A DNA stretch of 64,000 nt from Vespula vulgaris (Eukaryota > Arthropoda > Insecta > Hymenoptera > Vespidae): NCBI RefSeq assembly GCF_905475345.1, contig NC_066586.1, forward strand, positions 18,764,812-18,828,811. Direction: 5' to 3'. The translations under genes were made by a program, and so were the position numbers. Below, one piece after another: positions 50,746 to 62,250 of this stretch; within the stretch, counting starts at the first letter, position 1, and each line of letters starts with the position of its first letter. The notes beneath the pieces are model-generated. The model worked only from the letters and a program-made list of their open reading frames with translations. It did no database searches and was not told where the DNA came from.

Positions 50746-51244
50746 ATGTGTCGCGTTGGCTCGTTGAGCCTCGATGTGCTTGATTCAGCGAGCATGAAGC
50801 ATCCATCGAGGTCAACGGAACTCGAGGTTGCTATGGCACTCTTCGGCATGGTCTGGCTGCTGCGAGTTCGTTCGGAGATGCGTCGTTGTTCAAAGTGCCG
50901 ACACGAGGAGATGCTCGCCAGCCAGCAACAACATCAGCAACAGCAACAGCAGCAACAACAACAACAACAACAGCATCAGCTTCAGCAGCATTCACAGCAT
51001 CAACATCAACAACAACAACAACAGCAACAACAACAACAACAACAGCAACAGCAGCAGCAGCAACAGCAGCAACAACAACAACGTCATCAGCAACGTACGT
51101 TGTCGCAGGCAACCAGTCTTATTCATACACCCGATGATGTTCTCACGTCTTCGGCCAACACGCTTTACACTCTGGATACACCAGGTGCTGCTGGTCCAGC
51201 TGGCAGCTATTGCGAGGTTCACGGATACGTCCAGGCCAAAGAAG
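50746..51244 (+). CDS. Unrecognised polyglutamine-containing coding exon (partial gene)
   Basis: I do not recognise the family. From the Met at 50746 the frame reads 166 codons plus one base to a possible splice donor (AAG|GTACC, GT at 51245-51246), then stays open only four more codons before a stop. Residues 28-41 are hydrophobic (VAMALFGMVWLLRV), which could be a membrane segment or signal anchor. They are followed by a basic Cys/His patch (RRCSKCRHEE). Residues 60-116 are a Gln/His tract encoded by mixed CAA and CAG codons. The last 50 residues are non-repetitive, rich in Thr, Ser and Ala, and include CEVHGYVQAKE. The frame is open upstream to a stop at 50692-50694 that coincides with a plausible 3' splice site (TTTTTTATAG|AAAGCG), so the exon could start at 50695. 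A second possible acceptor is at 50787-50788, and a second in-frame Met is at 50794 with A at -3. The mixed codons and the non-repetitive tail argue for real coding. The rest of the gene should lie outside this segment or in unseen small exons. Confidence 0.6.
50923..51093 (+). repeat. In-frame CAA/CAG polyglutamine tract
   Basis: About 57 codons are almost all CAA or CAG, with a few CAT (His), CTT, TCA and CGT interruptions. The mix of synonymous codons shows an old, interrupted tract rather than a fresh pure CAG expansion. Polyglutamine is common in insect transcriptional regulators and neuronal proteins, but alone it does not assign a function. Frames +1 and +2 through the tract give poly-Asn/Ser and poly-Thr/Ala, and the antisense strand gives poly-Leu or poly-Val. 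I treat those as shadows. Confidence 0.9.
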
Positions 51245-51250
51245 GTACCA
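51243..51250 (+). other. Candidate 5' splice site after the polyQ exon (phase 1)
   Basis: AAG|GTACCA: the exon side matches the consensus and the GT is present, but +4 to +6 are weak. Splicing here leaves one base of a Gly-type codon (G|GN). Directly downstream the sequence becomes AT-rich and a stop follows within five codons, which fits an exon-intron border. Confidence 0.45.
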
Positions 51251-53400
51251 TATTATAATATAAAATCATAATTAATATCCGAGTCGATCGAATATTCCAT
51301 TCGAATGACGAATGTTCGAATGGCGAAATCGAGAATCGATTATAATTGGCAACTATTATTGGTATCCAACGTTCACGTGTTTACTCGATCTTCTTTTTTA
51401 CATGCATGAAACGAAATAATAGATCGCAAAATTGAAAAAGTTTTTCCCTTCCCCCGTGGTATAAACTTGAAATCACAACGGTGGTTTCGAGTGAGTTCGA
51501 TTTTATCGCATGAAAGACGTCGAAAACCACATCGAACTTCTATCCGAGAAGGAAACGAGCGGTTTACCGACTCGTCGCCGTAGAAATATTCGAGAATAGA
51601 CGCGACGCTGACCCTTCTCGCTTCGGGTATTCTCGTTAAGTCGAGGAAAGTTCAATTCGTTTAAACTCGACGTTCGCCATTGTCCTCTCTTCCACTTGCT
51701 CAAATCTACTCGTACTCCTATTAGTTTCAAAATGAGCGACATATTATTCCGATCTCGTAGCTTTTCTACGTAGCCAAACTACGATTATGATACCCAAAGC
51801 GTATTCGAGAAAGTTTCGTCCTCGAGTTCGTGCAATATGCCGGAATCATATCGCTGAATCGAATCGAACAGATAAAGTAACTGCTACAAGTTTCTCGAAT
51901 TTATGAGAGAGTCACGAAAGGGAAGATAGATAGTGTCCATTTCGATCTTGGAAAGAATGCGAAAGTCACTTTGGTATTAAAGAGAGAAAAAAAAAAGCTG
52001 CAAGAGCAATGGAAGAAAGGAATGGGGAAGAGGAAGAAGAGGAAAGAAAAAAGAAAGAAGAGAAAAGAAAAGAAAAGAAAAGAAATTCGATCTGAAAATT
52101 AGTGCCAACGATTTGCATTAAATTTTGATACCATTCATCTGTGTTTGGACTTTTGCAGGGAATGATGATAATAATAATAATAATAATAATAATATAAAAA
52201 AAAACGAGAGACCGAACGAAATGGTTCCATTCAAGAGATATAGAAAGAAAAAATCAAGATTACAGTGTATATAGTGCAAAGCCCACGACGAAAGCTAAAC
52301 CATACTTCTTCGTGACACATATATACAAACATATGCAATGCGATTAGTATCAATGTGCGAGTTTAACGTTTAGCGATAAGAAACGCGCGTTGCGATTCGT
52401 TTTTCGATCCTTCTTTATTGTCCCTTTCAAGTCCCCAATACTGTTCTAAACACGACTGAAATTCTCGAAGGATGAGATCCTTTCTCGAACAAAAATACCA
52501 GCTCCTCTAATTCGTATCTTTTTCAAAAAGAAAATCCTAAATGGGATATTAGAAATGTTTACCGATAAGGTCCTCCTTATTCTTCTCTCTTTTTTATTTT
52601 TTCTCTTTCCTTTCTTCTCTTTTCTTCGACGTAGTTAAAAGTCGAAAAAAGAAACGGAAAACTGATTCACGTTTCATCTGGAATTCGAAACTTTGATATT
52701 TCTCTAATTAAATTATACACGCAATGTCGCCGAAAGTTTTCACCAGTTATGTAAAATATATGCAAAAATTTCTTCGATAAGTTAATCCATTAAATATCGC
52801 GGGGATAAGATTGAGATATAAAAAAAGAAAAGGGAATTATTAAAATTCAAGATTCAAATACACACACACACACACAAAAGAAGAAGAAGAAGAAGAAGAT
52901 AAAAGGAGAAAAAAAAAGGTAAAAAGAAAAAGAAAAGTTTGCCATGAGCCAAGATTCTTCTTCCTTCGACGTTTTTCCTTTTGTTTTTTCATTTCTCCTC
53001 TTTCTACCTACCCTCACCCCCGCAACTCCTTGTTCTCACCCCCAAACTCCATTTCTTCTTCATCCGACAACGAACTCTCCCGAACGAACGAGTCTGCACG
53101 CTGCTCGACCTAGTTATGAAATAGTTTTCTTGCTAGTGTACCGCTCGACTCAAAGCTATCAGGAGCGACGCTTTAAAGCTTTAAACCATAAGCTGAAAGC
53201 ATGATCGTGTTCTGCGCGGTCAAATGTCGACCTTCGTATTGTTTTCAGTTTATCATCCTTCCTCCCCTCTCTCTCTCAATCTCCTCCTCCTCCATTCTTC
53301 CCCTTTTACTACCCCGTTGAAGCTCGATTTCGTGCCTCGGGCTTTCTCTCATACGATCTCAAGGGAAGTGAATCACGTAGCGAGTTTCGACAAAAACGAT
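51245..53400. other. Probable intron start downstream of the polyQ exon
   Basis: The sequence is AT-rich and mostly unique. It contains purine-rich runs (51980-52090), (AAT)n at 52170-52195, and CA and AGA arrays at 52860-52899. The 52940-53340 stretch is C-rich but low complexity. No frame has a recognised domain. Confidence 0.5.
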
Positions 53401-53407
53401 AAACCAA

Positions 53408-53954
53408 TGAAATAGACTTTGTCTTATATTGATATAATACCATCGAAGGGAATTAATTTTTCGAGATAATCGATCGATTTAATTGATCTTTGTTTTTCTT
53501 TTTTCTTTTTTTCTTTTTTCTTTCTGTTTCTTTTTTCGACGCAATCAACATTTTTTTGTCTAGAGCAATCTTTTAAATAAAAACGTAAGTGTAATATATT
53601 AAAGTGTGTAGTATCAATATAAATAATATTAATTAATATAAATATACTTTATATAAATAGGCTCGATGAAATAGACTTTGTCTTATGTTGATATTATTAT
53701 AATCTATATTACTATGACCATCGAAGGGAATTAATTTTTCGAGATAATCGATCGATTTAATTATATTTATTTATTTACATTTAATATATTATATTATATA
53801 TATATATATATATATTTATAATTGATCTTTATTTTTCTGTTACATGTTCTTTCTTTCGTTTTTCTCTCTCTTTAAAAATCTTTTTCAAGATTTTTTTATT
53901 TACAGTAATCTTTATAAATAAATACGTAGGTGTAATATATTAAAGAGTAAAGTA
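53408..53954 (+). repeat. Direct duplication, two copies 51 bp apart
   Basis: Copy 1 is about 53408-53614 and copy 2 about 53666-53954. Both start ATGAAATAGACTTTGTCTTA. They share a 45-bp exact block that begins CCATCGAAGGGAATTAATTT and ends ATCGATCGATTTAATT. Both end GTGTAATATATTAAAG.GT/AGTA. Copy 2 carries an AT-rich insertion of about 55 bp after the exact block. The identity indicates a fairly recent event. Confidence 0.85.
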
Positions 53955-54000
53955 CGAGGGATAATGTCGAATAAAGTGGGATTTTATCGTTTCCTGTGAG

Positions 54001-54660
54001 GACGCGTGTTAACAATGATTTGTAATTTACAATTTGCCATAGCAATTACGTTGTAGGTATTTCGAGAAATTATTGCGGCTTGTTGCGATCGGCAAAAAGC
54101 CGCTTCGTTGCGTGCATGAGTACGCTCGTAACTGGTACTAATTAATGACTGAGCTTAATTCGTGGGAAGAACGAATAATTTTATCGACGACGATGACGAC
54201 AATGACGACGAAGTAAAACAAAAAGAGTTAAGAGGCCGTTCATGTTTTATTATACAATTTTTAAATACAATTTTTATCACGATTCTGTACTTTACATGAG
54301 TACCAAAGTGCACGAGTTTCGGTGTCTTCCGACAAAAAAAAAAAAAAAGAGAAAGGAAAAAAAGAGAAGAACATAAAATAAAAAAAGAAAGAAAACAGCA
54401 ACACGCAACAAATGAAACGGAAACACCTGTCGCATCGGCATTACGTGCTGATAATGAGGATAATTAGAAGAAACGATCTGCAAATTAGCGGCCACCTGTG
54501 TCGCCTACGTCACGCGTTATTGCCTGCAAATTAGTATTCCTTTTGTATTTTCATGTTGTTTTCTATCTCTTTATCTCTCCCTCTCTCTCTCTCTCTCTCT
54601 CTTGTACATTATTAATGAAAGACTCATTAAGATTCAGTTTACCGACTTCATTAAAGATTT
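54001..54660. promoter_or_regulatory. Enhancer-like cluster of transcription-factor motif words
   Basis: Two dense patches are present. Patch 54005-54170 has AACAATG (Sox-like), GTAATTTAC, GCAATTACG and CTAATTAATGACTGAG. Patch 54415-54545 has GATAATGAGGATAATTAGA, CTGCAAATTAG twice (54478-54488 and 54523-54533), CACCTG (E-box) and ACGTCA (CRE-like). The tail has ATTATTAATGAAAGACTCATTAAG. A CT array (54579-54601) interrupts it. TAATTA-type cores are homeodomain sites. The density is suggestive, but such words are common in AT-rich DNA. Confidence 0.35.
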
Positions 54661-55734
54661 AGCCGCCATTTTGATTTTCTATATCTCTTTGTATCTTATA
54701 TACATGCAAAATAGATCATAATTCTATCCGGTGTCATATAACCATTCATCCTTATTCTTCCTGTTTTGTTTTTTTTTTTTTTTCGGTATAATTTTTCAAA
54801 AAGGAAAGCAAAAGCACTCCTGGTTGGAAAGAAATAAAAGAAAAAAAAAAGAAATTAAAAAAAAGAAAAATAAAAGAAAAAACAAACCTCAAAGCTTCAT
54901 CCGATTTTAATTTAGATTCGTACTATAGACTGAACTTTTCCAACTACTTGGATATACGGTAAGGTACACGTAAATAAGTATGTACGTATGTAAGTACGTA
55001 CATACGTACGTATATATGTACAGTGTACATTCTCTTTTTTTGTATCTCAGATTCTCTTTTATATACGTAATGTAAATACGTACGTATTTATGTATGCACC
55101 ATGTTCATGTTGGTTTCTCGTCGAAATATTTTTCCGACAGACATTTCGCGGTCAAAGAAAATAATTTGTTGATTAAACATCGTTAAAGTTTCGAGATATA
55201 CAACGCATGTATATTTTTATTATCTTCAAAAGAAAAAAAGAAATATACATAAGATTAAATCGAATTTGAGAGCTTGAAGTTTGATAACAATTGCGAGATC
55301 GTCCTACATATATATATATTTTTTTTTTGTTCATTTTTTTTCTTCTTTGTTAATATTTCTCGAAAATGAAATTCACGATTTCTTTTATTTTTATATTCAA
55401 ACTTGCCGGTAATATTTCTTGAGCGAACAATACAATTCGTGTATTATAGCTAACGTAAAAATTCTTACCGCTATATACATATTCCTTTTTAGCGGTAGAA
55501 TTTTACGCGTTTTTTGTTAGCACAAAAATTTTCCCGCGAGTAAGCGAGAACGAGCTTTTTCGTTTTGAACGTCTTACGCACGAGCGATCACCCCACGTTG
55601 AGGCAGAACTTTCTGCCCCGATTCCGAGATTGGCTGAAGGGTACTTCGGAAATACGAACTTTCCGAGTACATTAAGCACGCAATGGCCATTACTTGGATC
55701 TGGTTACGAAAAAAAAAAAAAGAGAAAAAGGAAG

Positions 55735-55820
55735 GAAAGAAAGAAAGAAAGAAAGAAAGAAAAGAAAAGAAAAGAAAAAAAAAAGAAAAGAAAAGAAAAG
55801 AAGGAAAAAAAAAGAAAATT
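55735..55820. repeat. (AAAG)n / (AAAAG)n array
   Basis: GAAA tetranucleotides pass into AAAAG pentanucleotides. All three forward frames are open (poly-Lys/Glu/Arg), showing that they are artefacts. Confidence 0.9.
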
Positions 55821-57150
55821 CGTTCGAAAGCCACTTTTTTTTCCATAGGCATAATTTCTTGCTCCGCTTAACGCGAATTTTCACGTGGGTCTCTTTTAAT
55901 ATTATGTCACGACGAAATTTCGTTGTACTCTTATATAATATAATGGAAATTGTACTTTTGTGTGTGTGTGTGTGTTTTTTTTAAGAAGTTTACAAAGTTT
56001 TCTCTTTTTTATCTAATCGAGTTCGAGAAAAGAAATAAATAGAAGGAAGGAAGGAAGGAAGAAAAAAAGAAGGTCAAATTTTGACCTCGAATCTAGTTAA
56101 AGTTATTCCAATGATAAAATTCATTGAAATTTGCATATAAAGGTATCTACGGATATAGGTAGTATACATGTTAACAATACGTACTTAGATGTTTTTGAAA
56201 TTCACTCACGTTCGTGATATCGCATTAATTTCGTTGTGACTACGAATAAATTCATTCTCTTTATTCCGTATTGTTCTACCTTCGTAATGCGACACGTACA
56301 TTCGGTAATTAACTCTAATGAAGATTCAGGACTTTTAAGCGCCGCAGAAAATTCTGATGTTCAGCGATAGCCACAATGAAACGCGCCGGAGCGTAATTCG
56401 CGTACCAAAAGTTATTCGGCTTTTATCTTCTTTCATTTAGAATATTTTTCTTCCTTTCTCTATTTTTCTCTCCACTCTTTTTTCTTCTTCTTTTTTTTCT
56501 CTTTCATATGAAAAAGAACATTGTACCGATCAATAATTAAACCATAATATATACACATACGTACGTATTATCTCCGATTGTATACGAACTTTAAATAACC
56601 AGAGAAAAAGAGAGAGAAAGAGAGAGAGAGAGAAGAAAAGAAAAAGAGAAACGCGAAAATCGGTGATGACTACGAAAAGCCAGGAAAACAAACGAACGAA
56701 CGTAGAAAAAAGGGAAGAAGAAAAAAAAATAAAAGAAAAGAGAAAAAGAAACGAAAACGAAAAGAAGAAGAAGAAAAAAGAAATATTATTCAATCCTCCA
56801 TAGGTGAATTTAATATTCCAACCCGATCTTCTTATCACGGTCGTGCCATTTCACGGATTTTCAATGCGAAATTGTAAAGCGAAATAGACGGTCTCTCTCA
56901 GACCTTCTTCCTACGAGACGAGTTCCTCTTTGTCGAGTTTCGTCGATGTTCTCAACAAAGAAAACCGAACCTGTTGAAACGTATTGACCCCGTTGTCCTT
57001 TCTCTCGTCACAACACTTTTCTCCATTTCACCGCAAATAAGCGATCTTTGTGGGGACGCGAAAAGTATTATGCATGATCGCTCAAAAGCTCTTTTCCTCT
57101 TTTGTCCGGCACCAGATAGGACGAAAGCTCCGATGGCACCTCTCTTTTTC

Positions 57151-57154
<4 letters not shown>

Positions 57155-57192
<38 letters not shown>
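57155..57192. repeat. (CT)n microsatellite
   Basis: About 12-19 CT units with TTTCT interruptions at the 5' side. Confidence 0.9.
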
Positions 57193-57197
<5 letters not shown>

Positions 57198-58267
57198 AGC
57201 TGACGTGATTACGTTTTCGAGATACGACAACGAGCTGGCGGGTACAAGCGAGCGCGCGCGTTCAAATAACGCTGTACCAAAGGTACTAAGTTCCATCAAT
57301 GGCTTTGTCAACTTTTCTCAGGTCCTATGAAATAATTTTCTTTTTTTCTTTTCCTTTCTCCTCTTCTTTCCTTCCTTTTTTCACCCCTTTTTTCTCATTT
57401 CTCTTTTTCATTTCTTTCTTTTTACCGTCCTCGTTAAACACAGAGATAAGCATTAGGATAGACCTTATTATTTTCATCTTTTTCTTTCGTTCGCGTACCA
57501 ATTCAATTTTAAAGGGAGTTCTACCAGGAAGAACTACTTTCCATGAAAAAACATTTTTGAATGGCGGACGAAGTGGTTCTATACGATTTTCTCGCTTTCC
57601 TTTACTAACACGAACAGTTCTCGGAAGAGTACGGGAAAGATGGAGTGGAGTTCGAGGATACTTCTAGATTTTAGACCTTCTATGGATTCCCTTGGAAAAG
57701 TCGATGAGAACCACTTTTCGATCCTAGGGAGGACGATCATCCTACTCGAACGAAACTTCGACCAGAGATCAGAAAGTTTCGACAATTTCAGGCCTCCTTA
57801 GTGATTTCTTTCGAGAATCGAAAAAGAAATCTAAAAGGGAGAAAGTATACCTCAAGAAAGCCTATAAAAAAGTTTACGAAAATCTTCAAAATAAAACGTT
57901 TGCTTAATTAATGAGTTGAAAGTTTCTCTTTTTTTTTTTCTTGTCTTTTTCTTTATTTCTTTTTTATTTCGGAACATTTCTCTTAAAATTATGATCGTAA
58001 ATTGATACGATACGTTGAACGGACGTTCAAATATTTCGTTAAATAATTACTTTACGATACACGCTCAACGTAACTCACCCTCTTTCCCGAGGGTTGGTAT
58101 GAGAGGCACTCGAGCGCAACAATAAAGAAAATGGGATGTCATTTAACAGAAGTGCAATGGTCGTTTATAAAAACATTCCTGTTATCCCTGTAGTAGCTAT
58201 GAGAAAATAAGAGAATGGTTGTTACCGCTATTAAAGATTATATATATATATAGCGTAAATAAAAAAG

Positions 58268-58436
58268 AAAAAATATATATACATATATACATACATACTT
58301 GTAATAAAAGAACAAAATGATTGAAAAAAAAGAAAAAAGAAAAAAGAAAAATATATATATATACATATTATACATACGTACATAGTTACTAATAACTATT
58401 ATACTAGTATAATAAAATTACAAAATGATCGAAAAG
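58268..58436 (+). repeat. Two-unit local tandem duplication (about 109 bp period)
   Basis: The order GAAAAA-TATATATA-CATA..CATACATAC-TAATAAAA..ACAAAATGAT.GAAAA occurs twice (ends near 58327 and 58436). The second copy has a longer linker before TAATAAAA. It is AT-rich, but the shared ACAAAATGAT.GAAAA block is specific. Confidence 0.65.
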
Positions 58437-59514
58437 AAGCATCAATAAAAAGATCATTGCATTTACACGGAAAAAATGATGAATCGAAGATTTCATCGAT
58501 GAGAAGAAAAAAACAAGTATACAAAAAAAAAAGAATGTAAAAAGAAAAAGAAGAAAAAAACAAACGAACAAGAGAAACAAAAATGAGAGAAACGTCCGAT
58601 CCATTATCGCATTTTAAGGGAATGCCCGATACCACACGCATCTCTTCTACTTTTTTCAAACGGATCCTAGGTAGATACTACATAGGGGAAGCATTAGTGA
58701 GATTACTCGACTTGCTTTTCCCATCCTCGATTCTCCTCCTTTCTTCGGACTTCGATGGCTCTACATGAAAAATATGACTTGCATCGTATCTATTCGTTCG
58801 TCGACTATTTTCTGAACCTTTCGAACCTCCGTTCGGATTTATACGTCCATTATTTTTCTCAAAACGATTGGTAAGATTTAACAATGATCAATCTGTTCCT
58901 TCTTAGCTTACTATCGTAATTTCTAACGTAACTAAACTAACTAGTTTATAAACTTACAATTTCAAAGAAAGTTTAATTTATTCTAATAAATTAATCATAT
59001 GGAATATTATTAATTATTTCATCGATGATCAATAATATTTCATTGTTGTAACATATTCAATAGGATCGTTAATTTTCAACGAATATTAACGATCGATCGA
59101 AATAAAATTATTTATCCAGTGCAATTTTACATTACAAAATATATAATAGAACAATTTAAAAAAAAAAATGATAAAAGAAAAAGAAAAAAACCTTCGTAAG
59201 TAGCAAGAATTGGAATTAATTGTAATACTTGGTAAAATGAGAATACACGACAGGAAAGTTTTTTGCGTGATACCACGCGTACTGGAATTCCAACTTTTCT
59301 AGTAGTTTTAATGGACGAACGTTGGAACATCAAAAGATCTGACGATACTCGGGCGCAAAACGGTGTTGGGTATTACTTGAAAAATTAAAAGGGACCCGGT
59401 GAACATCGGCGAGATTACTCGAGGCTTCGAGCGTGTCCACGCTCTTTTTCTCTTTCTCTTTCTCTCTATCTTCCTACGCTATTACCATTTCAGTAGCAAC
59501 AGTAGAAATAGTAA

Positions 59515-59527
59515 TAGTAGTAGTAGT

Positions 59528-59559
<32 letters not shown>

Positions 59560-59570
59560 TTAGTAGTAGT
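59515..59570. repeat. (TAG)n trinucleotide array
   Basis: GTA/TAG units with a few single-base interruptions. It resembles the degenerate array at 12797-12863. Confidence 0.9.
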
Positions 59571-60096
59571 AACAGCCAACCATCTACAGTCTACACAATC
59601 AGCATCGCTACTCTAACGAATTTCTGTACATGCGCTGAAGCACAAGCTCTATACCTTTTGCCGTTGATTGCAATTCGCGATGCAGTGCACGTTGCTCGTT
59701 CAATTACATCATCTTGCATTCGATTGGGTATTGAACACGATGGGTAATGCACCTGCCGTTATTATTATCCATCAAGCCGTCCACCTCCACTCTGTTCGGT
59801 TTGATACTCATCGTTCTACGTACTCTCGTTTACGTCGTTATACTTTCTTCTTATATATTCTTTTTCTTTATTTTCATTTTCCACGGTTTTTTTTTGTCTT
59901 TATGAATGGTATAGATCAGTGGTAATAATTAATCTATCACGATGGACGATTTATTCTTGGATTTTGATTCTTGAATTAAGTTTTGAAGGAAAAAGAAGGA
60001 AGGAGGAATGAAATGAAAATAGAAGGATAGATAAAGGAGGTAGATTTATGAGTAATGGAGGATAATGAAAATGGAGGAAAAATGAAAATGTGTATG

Positions 60097-60128
<32 letters not shown>

Positions 60129-62250
60129 ATATATTTTTATTTATATATTATATTATTTTATATATTATATTATATATATTTATATTATTTATATATTTAG
60201 AAAAATATATAGAAAATTATATATATATAAAATATATATAAAGAGATAAAGAATAAGATACAAAAAGAGAGAGAGAGAGAAAGAGAGAGGGAGAAAGAGA
60301 GGTAATAAAAAAAATGGAAATGGATTGATCTAAAATATCGTGAAAAGAAGCTAAACGAGTTTTCTCACTTTCATACTTCTTCCCTTTATTCCCCCTTTAC
60401 TTTCGAGTTCGTAAAGTATACCCATGGGAATGATAAAACCACCCTACGAAACTCGTACCTTACTTCCAATCGGTTGTGTCACGAATGACCCGAGACAATG
60501 ATTTACCGTCTTTGTTATCGCTAAATGTGCTGCACGTGATATTAGCAGCAGGTTGATCCTCTTATTGTGTGTCAGCTTGGAAAAATAAAAAGAGACACAA
60601 AACGATAAGAAAAAGAGAAAGAAAAAAGAAAGGAACACATCGTTCATAGGACCCTTTTCATGAACCATCCTTCGCACCCTCTTTTCTCTTTCCTCTTTCG
60701 TGATACATACGTTATAGTCTTAGATAGAACGTTGTAGTCTTCCGATAGAAACTTCGTTATAATCTGAAAAGATGATAGGAAAGAGCGATAGAAAGGGGAG
60801 CTACGGAAAGGAGGAAAAGAGAAAACACGAAATCGTTTTCTGCGGTCGTCGAACAACTTTACCGCCGAAATTATTGCATCCGTTAAAGTACACACTGTGG
60901 TATCTCTTTCCTCGTTCTCTCGTTCTCTTTTTACCGCTCGTAAAAATTTCTATCGAAATAGCAAGGCAAATCGAATCAAATCGAATCGATATTTTTTCCA
61001 TCCTCCTCGCTCTCCTCCCATCGTATTATTTACTAACTTATGAAAACGTTAAACGAAAACATCTTATCGTATTATTTAGTCATCGTTATACCCTAACGCG
61101 TTTGTCTATTTTTTTCTTTTTGTTTAAGTAATATATACGTATCTATGAGTATATTTGTTTGTAATTAAAAAAAAGAAAAAAACAAAATTAGATTCGATCG
61201 TTGTTTGGAAAATATCGTTAAGAACGAGACCATCGTTGCTATGATTTAACGAAAAATAAATATATTTGATAACGATGATATAGAAAATTAGAAAAGAGAA
61301 TGTGAAATATCTTGAATTAAACAAAAATGTTAAGTATCTTAAATTCGAATATTTACTTTGTTATGTTGGGAGATAAACGTATTCGATATACAGTCTTTCG
61401 ACCGCAGAAATCGACTCTAGATATCTATCTACCCTCGGTATGCCGTCGATGTGAAAGGTCGTTCGATAATAAATATACGAAAGCTCTGATAAATCGTTCC
61501 TTCAACGGGTTCGAGATATACAACGAGCATGGCTTGGACCTTTCCATTTATCTTGTCCCGCGTGTTACGTCGACTATTAGACTTGATCATTTCCCGCGAT
61601 AGTTTTTGCGATGACAGCTGGATCTCCATCTTAAGGATACATAAACTGAAGATCGATCATCATCTCGCGTCATTACGGTTATCGAGAAAGAAAGAAAGAA
61701 AAAAGGGAGAAAACAAACGAACAAACAAAAAATTACATTGAATTTTAAATACTTAGATTATGATAAATGTTGATTTATGTTTCTTCGACTTTTCATATTT
61801 TTCTATTCGTCCATTTTTGTTTTAAACATATTTAATTAAGCGACTAAATTTTATGGAAATGATCGTATTCAACGACACGTCGATAAAAACTAGTTATGTT
61901 CGTCTTTCATTGAAAGTGACGTTCTTGATAAAGGTAGCAATCCGTTTAGGATGCCGGTCACGTTTATCGGATTATGCGACAGGTTTGGTGAACGTGAAAA
62001 GGAGAAAAAAAGAAAAATGAAAATGAAAAAAAAATGAAAAAAAAAAATAATAATAATAATAAAATAAAATCCTATTATAGTTGAACGAGACAAAGGACAG
62101 GAGAAAAGAAAATAAGGAATCTATTGTCGGATGTAAAAGCGCACGTTTAATTATCACACATTTAATTAAGGAATTCCCCTCTGCAATCGAGATGCATAGC
62201 ACGCTTCTTATTACCTCCCATCGAGATTATCAAAATTAGATAGCGAAGTA
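59571..62250. other. Non-coding; complex islands at 59571-59800 and 60420-60570
   Basis: 59571-59800 is unique and codes for an 85-codon frame (from 59668) with no recognised domain. 60096-60240 is TA-rich. 60420-60570 is unique and contains GACAATG, GCACGTGA (E-box-like) and CAGCAGGTTG words. From 60600 on the sequence is A-rich or unique AT-rich. I see no supported gene. Confidence 0.5.

Larger units (their letters stand above)
54661..59500. other. AT-rich non-coding DNA
   Basis: A-rich (54840-54890) and AAAG/AAAAG runs (55710-55820), GT array at 55961-55975, purine-rich sequence at 56600-56780 and (CT)n at 57155-57192 are present. A 110-bp local duplication lies at 58268-58436. Frames of 119-122 codons around 56950-57670 are partly non-repetitive on both strands but show no domain. 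I see no supported gene. Confidence 0.55.

Noticed and set aside
50828..51271. Poly-Asn/Ser frame overlapping the polyQ exon
   Set aside because: It is a +1 shadow of the CAA/CAG tract. The Gln frame is longer, has plausible splice borders and a better tail.
56952..57330. Opposed 118-119-codon frames on both strands
   Set aside because: They overlap each other across a CT/GA array. Neither has a domain or convincing splice context, so both are treated as chance.
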